Shown piece after piece: positions 6,613-9,172 of a stretch of 9,172 nt of DNA (its first letter is position 1; every line of letters begins with the position of its first letter). This DNA is from an uncultured Treponema sp. (GTDB taxonomy: Bacteria; Spirochaetota; Spirochaetia; Treponematales; Treponemataceae): assembly GCF_938029485.1 (NCBI RefSeq), contig NZ_CALHGC010000131.1, positions 1 through 9,172 of the forward strand, written 5' to 3'. The notes beneath the pieces are model-generated. The model was not told the DNA's origin and made no database searches. It saw nothing but the letters and a program-made list of their open reading frames with translations. The position numbers were made by a program, and so were the translations under genes.

Positions 6613-6944
6613 TCTTCTTTCAATGCTTTTACAATTCCATAGAAAATCAAAAGATAAAGCAGAAATAAAATACCTGTTATGACTATGTACGCAGTTTGTC
6701 TAAATCCTGAAAAAACAAAAATCAAATGTTCAGCGAGTGCCAACACAAGGAAAATGCCCGAAAAAATTTTTATATTCGCACTTCCTCTTCCAAAAGAAAT
6801 CCCAAACATTCCGAACAGAGTGGCAAAAAGAAAAGCGCCGCTTCCGACAGTAAGAAGCATATTCCCTGTTCCTGAAAAAAAACCATAGCCTACAAATGCG
6901 GAAATTCCGAGTGAAATCAAAACTAAAATCCAATTTATTTTCAT
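6609..6944 (-). CDS. Small integral membrane protein, about four helices
   Basis: The predicted 111-residue protein is almost entirely hydrophobic, with likely membrane helices around residues 5-23, 29-51, 58-80 and 84-106 and a short charged C-terminus (KALKEE). The first helix has no convincing cleavage site, so it is probably an inner-membrane protein and not an exported one. GGAG lies 8 bases before the ATG. It starts 26 bases after the SPFH gene stop, and its own stop overlaps the next ATG, so it is co-transcribed and probably translationally coupled. The position suggests it works with the SPFH protein at the membrane. I do not recognise a specific family. Confidence 0.8.
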   Translation of the reverse strand: MKINWILVLISLGISAFVGYGFFSGTGNMLLTVGSGAFLFATLFGMFGISFGRGSANIKIFSGIFLVLALAEHLIFVFSGFRQTAYIVITGILFLLYLLIFYGIVKALKEE

Positions 6945-6970
6945 AAAGTTTTCTCCATACTATGACCCGT

Positions 6971-8302
6971 TTAACTCATCGGCGGTACAGGCGGAATCGG
7001 CGGAGTATTTTGACCGAAAATTGCCGACAATTCAGGCACGTTTCCGGCTGTCATCCAGTTTGCCATACCGGCTTTCCAAACAAGACTTTCGCACGTAAAC
7101 TGTCCGCTTGCCGCCATTTGAGAAAGTGTTGCAACCGTATAGGGGCCTGTTGTCTGTCCGTTTACTGCAACATTGTATTGACTTACTTGCGGCGGAGGCG
7201 GCGGAACCGGCTGACTCAATCCGCCCAAAGCGCCGTGCATCATTCCGGCCATATTCTGCCCGATTGCACTTCCCATAGCCATTCCTGCCATCATGCCTGC
7301 CGGATTAAAACCGCCGCCGTTGCCAAGGTTTATGCCGATACCGCCTGCCGCTCCCATTTTTCCAAGTGCTTCCGCTCCTGCAATGCCGACTCGTGTCTGC
7401 TGGTCAATCTGATGAGCCGCAAGATTTGAACTTTCCGTTCCAAGCCGTCTTTCCCGCTGGTACTCTTCCATGTTGATTTCCGCCATACCTTCCATCTGGC
7501 GAATATTGATAGCACTTTTTGCTTTTTCCTGCTCGCTTATGATGTCTGTTGTAACTGCTTTTAATTCACGATAACCTTCGCTTGATTTATCAAGTTCAAT
7601 ATCGCTTATATCAACCGAACTTGTTGTAACACCGAACTCACTTTCAAGCCGTTGTTTTAAAATAGGCTGCAAAACACTACTAACTTCAAAAATCTTTCGT
7701 TCAAGATGAATTACGGGAAGCCCTGTATCAAACGGGATATTTGTAACAATAGATTTTATATATTTGCAAACAGCATCCCGAATCTGCAATTTAAAAGCCT
7801 CAAGGTCAAAATCAATAAGTCTGTGAAGTTTTATAAATTCTTTGTAATTCGTAAGTCTAAAATTGATAGAGCCTCGAACAGCAACAGGAACGGTAAAATT
7901 AGTATTGCGTGCATCAGCTACATCAAAAAACGGAACCCCGAATTTTACCTGAATGATTCCCGCAAGGTTTATAAAATAAATTTCCGCTTGAAAAGGGCTC
8001 GCCCCGCCGAATGCCGCACCGACAATTGAAGTGAGTATAGGAAGATTAGCCGTTTTTATGGTCTGATCAAAGGGACCTTCAATGTATTCCTGCAATGGAC
8101 CGCTTTTTTGTGGATATACAAATATAGCAACTTCTCCATCTTTTACACGCAGACTTGAACCGTAGCGAATTGCGTTTTCTTTTTTTGTAGAATTTGCCTC
8201 TTCTGATCCCTTAGGCCTCCATTTCCAAATCAAATATGTCGGCTCATCACAACGGATAACATCCATTAAACCGCCTTCATGTTTTTTGTTGAATATGCCC
8301 AT
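6971..8302 (-). CDS. SPFH (band 7) protein with C-terminal GYF_2 domain, YdjI/virion-core-like
   Basis: The predicted 443-residue protein starts with the hallmark opening of YdjI/virion-core-like SPFH proteins: a short lead, then DVIRCDEPTYLIWKWRP (14-30), GSSLRVKDGEVAIFV (48-62) and the GP-x-Q-E-Y-I-E-G-P-F-D block. The SPFH domain runs to about residue 240, followed by a helical, charged segment (about 240-300, EQEKAKSAINIRQMEGMAEI) likely to oligomerise. A Gly/Met-rich linker (about 307-362) and a proline run (367-371) lead to a GYF_2 domain (376-429: G-P-Y at 386-388, W409, W416), a peptide-binding module. Such proteins form membrane-associated oligomers; Bacillus YdjI works with the phage-shock protein PspA. 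There is no membrane helix in the protein itself. GGAGG 8 bases before the ATG is the best ribosome binding site of the operon. It probably scaffolds the neighbouring products. Confidence 0.9.
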   Translation of the reverse strand: MGIFNKKHEGGLMDVIRCDEPTYLIWKWRPKGSEEANSTKKENAIRYGSSLRVKDGEVAIFVYPQKSGPLQEYIEGPFDQTIKTANLPILTSIVGAAFGGASPFQAEIYFINLAGIIQVKFGVPFFDVADARNTNFTVPVAVRGSINFRLTNYKEFIKLHRLIDFDLEAFKLQIRDAVCKYIKSIVTNIPFDTGLPVIHLERKIFEVSSVLQPILKQRLESEFGVTTSSVDISDIELDKSSEGYRELKAVTTDIISEQEKAKSAINIRQMEGMAEINMEEYQRERRLGTESSNLAAHQIDQQTRVGIAGAEALGKMGAAGGIGINLGNGGGFNPAGMMAGMAMGSAIGQNMAGMMHGALGGLSQPVPPPPPQVSQYNVAVNGQTTGPYTVATLSQMAASGQFTCESLVWKAGMANWMTAGNVPELSAIFGQNTPPIPPVPPMS

Positions 8303-8319
8303 TAGTTTTCCTCCCCGTT

Positions 8320-8919
8320 TTACAAATTTTCTGTGCCTGATTGTTTTAGAATATAGCCTGTAATTTTTAAATTAGAATCAATTTGTATTTGATTTCCTTT
8401 TATTTCTTTGTTTTTTACGCCATTTATCAAAATTAAAAGTATTGGATTTACCTGATTCGTGTTTTTATATGCTGTTTGAAAAACTTTTACTCTTTCTTGA
8501 ACATTTTGAACATCATTAATACCGATAAAAATTCTATATTTAGATGATGAGTGTAGTATTTTGAAAAAATCCTCGCTCAAGTTTTTAAGAAGTCCGGCAC
8601 TATAATTTGCTCCAGAACCTCCAAGTTCCGATTCAACAGATAAAAGAATTTCAGGCATCTTATTAGGATCTTGGACAGATAGAATTTCTTTTGGATTACA
8701 ATTCATTACACAAATATCGTATAAAAACTCATACGGCTGTCTTGATGAATAAACATTATAACTATCATATCCTTTGAATTTTTGATGGAAAAATTCTTTT
8801 ATAGTATTTGTGCTTGCTTTAGTGTCAGAAGCATTGATCCGGCAAAAATCGTCTTTTTTGGCTTTAAAATATTTTTCAAACTCTGAAAAAATTGTTTTGT
8901 AATCAAATAAATCCGTCAT
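8320..8919 (-). CDS. Uncharacterised protein with a possible PD-(D/E)XK-like core
   Basis: The predicted protein has 199 residues, no signal peptide and no membrane segment. The middle reads EFLYDICVM (64-72), then, after a loop, PEILLSVESELGG (89-101), then SEDFFKILHSSSKYRIFIGI (115-134). A buried strand with D68, a strand with E96-x-E98, and a D-F-x-K-[IL] helix followed by a hydrophobic strand resemble the layout of PD-(D/E)XK-fold proteins. The canonical lysine after the second acidic residue is replaced by Glu, so nuclease activity is uncertain. The N-terminus is helical and charged and could contact nucleic acid. AAGG lies 8 bases before the ATG. It sits 17 bases before the SPFH gene and 4 bases after the preceding stop. 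The gene is convincing; the fold is inferred by eye. Confidence 0.72.
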   Translation of the reverse strand: MTDLFDYKTIFSEFEKYFKAKKDDFCRINASDTKASTNTIKEFFHQKFKGYDSYNVYSSRQPYEFLYDICVMNCNPKEILSVQDPNKMPEILLSVESELGGSGANYSAGLLKNLSEDFFKILHSSSKYRIFIGINDVQNVQERVKVFQTAYKNTNQVNPILLILINGVKNKEIKGNQIQIDSNLKITGYILKQSGTENL

Positions 8920-8923
8920 TTTT

Positions 8924-9172
8924 TTACCTTATGCTATATTGGCTTTTAATCATTGCGATTTTTTCCTGCGCATCTTTGTCGTTCATTAAGACCAACTTTG
9001 ATTTTGTGATTGTCTGGCGAATTTTTGTTTTCCAGACCTTATTCCACAAAGAAACACTCTTCCCTTCTTTTGTGAAAGGATTTGCTCTCGGTTGAATTTG
9101 CGAAGCAGAAAGTATTAAAAATTCGATGATAGACTCTTTTGTGTTCGGTACGATAAAAGTTTCGATAAAACT
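8924..9172 (-). CDS. C-terminal part of an operon gene running off the window
   Basis: The frame is open from the right edge (9172, in phase) to a TAA at 8924-8926, giving 82 residues of C-terminus. It begins SFIETFIVPNTKESIIEFL and ends KSQYSIR. The segment IVPNTKESIIEFLILSA followed by a Trp/Lys-rich helical part (SLWNKVWKTKIRQTITKSKL) recalls the C-terminal part of uncharacterised, often zinc-ribbon-containing proteins encoded near SPFH genes. That recollection is weak and I assign no family. The stop lies 4 bases before the next ATG, whose ribosome binding site (AAGG) is inside this gene, so the two are coupled. The start, the upstream domains and the operon promoter lie outside the window. 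Confidence 0.75.
   Translation of the reverse strand, partial: SFIETFIVPNTKESIIEFLILSASQIQPRANPFTKEGKSVSLWNKVWKTKIRQTITKSKLVLMNDKDAQEKIAMIKSQYSIR

Noticed and set aside
6962..7429. A 155-residue open frame on the plus strand opposite the SPFH gene
   Set aside because: It is Arg/Cys/His-rich, lacks a ribosome binding site, and lies antisense to the clearly coding GYF_2 and linker region.

Overview
The window looks like an accessory stretch of a low-to-moderate GC bacterial chromosome. A Treponema-type spirochaete is the best guess. This rests on gene style: an Rpn-family nuclease, an AAA/DUF4143 ATPase, much gene debris and an AT-rich codon bias. No rRNA or housekeeping gene confirms it. I see no tRNA, rRNA, CRISPR array or complete insertion sequence.

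Left part (1-2240). A leftward Rpn-family PD-(D/E)XK nuclease gene (77-973) is followed by about 370 bp of non-coding DNA with a degenerate inverted repeat. Next come a small leftward gene for an exported cysteine-containing protein (1348-1707) and a divergent rightward gene for an 88-residue Xre-type DNA-binding protein (1971-2237). The space between those two holds two copies of a TGACA-N9-TGTCA palindrome. One copy covers the -35 element of the regulator's apparent promoter, so an autoregulated switch is likely.

Middle part (2240-4480). This is a decayed area: a short interrupted coding remnant (2277-2489) and a truncated, frame-disrupted MATE transporter remnant (about 2502-3131, leftward). 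A complete, apparently intact AAA_14/DUF4143 ATPase gene follows (3193-4416). Nested inverted repeats sit immediately before its start codon.

Right part (4592-9172). A tightly packed leftward operon starts beyond the right edge. In transcription order it encodes: the C-terminal part of an unidentified protein (8924-9172, missing from a simple ATG-based ORF search); a 199-residue protein with a possible PD-(D/E)XK-like core; an SPFH (band 7, YdjI/virion-core-like) protein with a Gly/Met-rich linker and C-terminal GYF_2 domain; a small four-helix membrane protein; a short gene interrupted by an in-frame UGA; and a 584-residue parallel beta-helix protein without a signal peptide. Gaps are 4-26 bp, with one ATGA overlap, and a weak terminator-like hairpin follows the last gene. 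The SPFH and small membrane proteins suggest a membrane-associated assembly, with the beta-helix protein and the possible nuclease-like protein as partners. I do not recognise this combination as a named system, and it is the best candidate here for an undescribed one.
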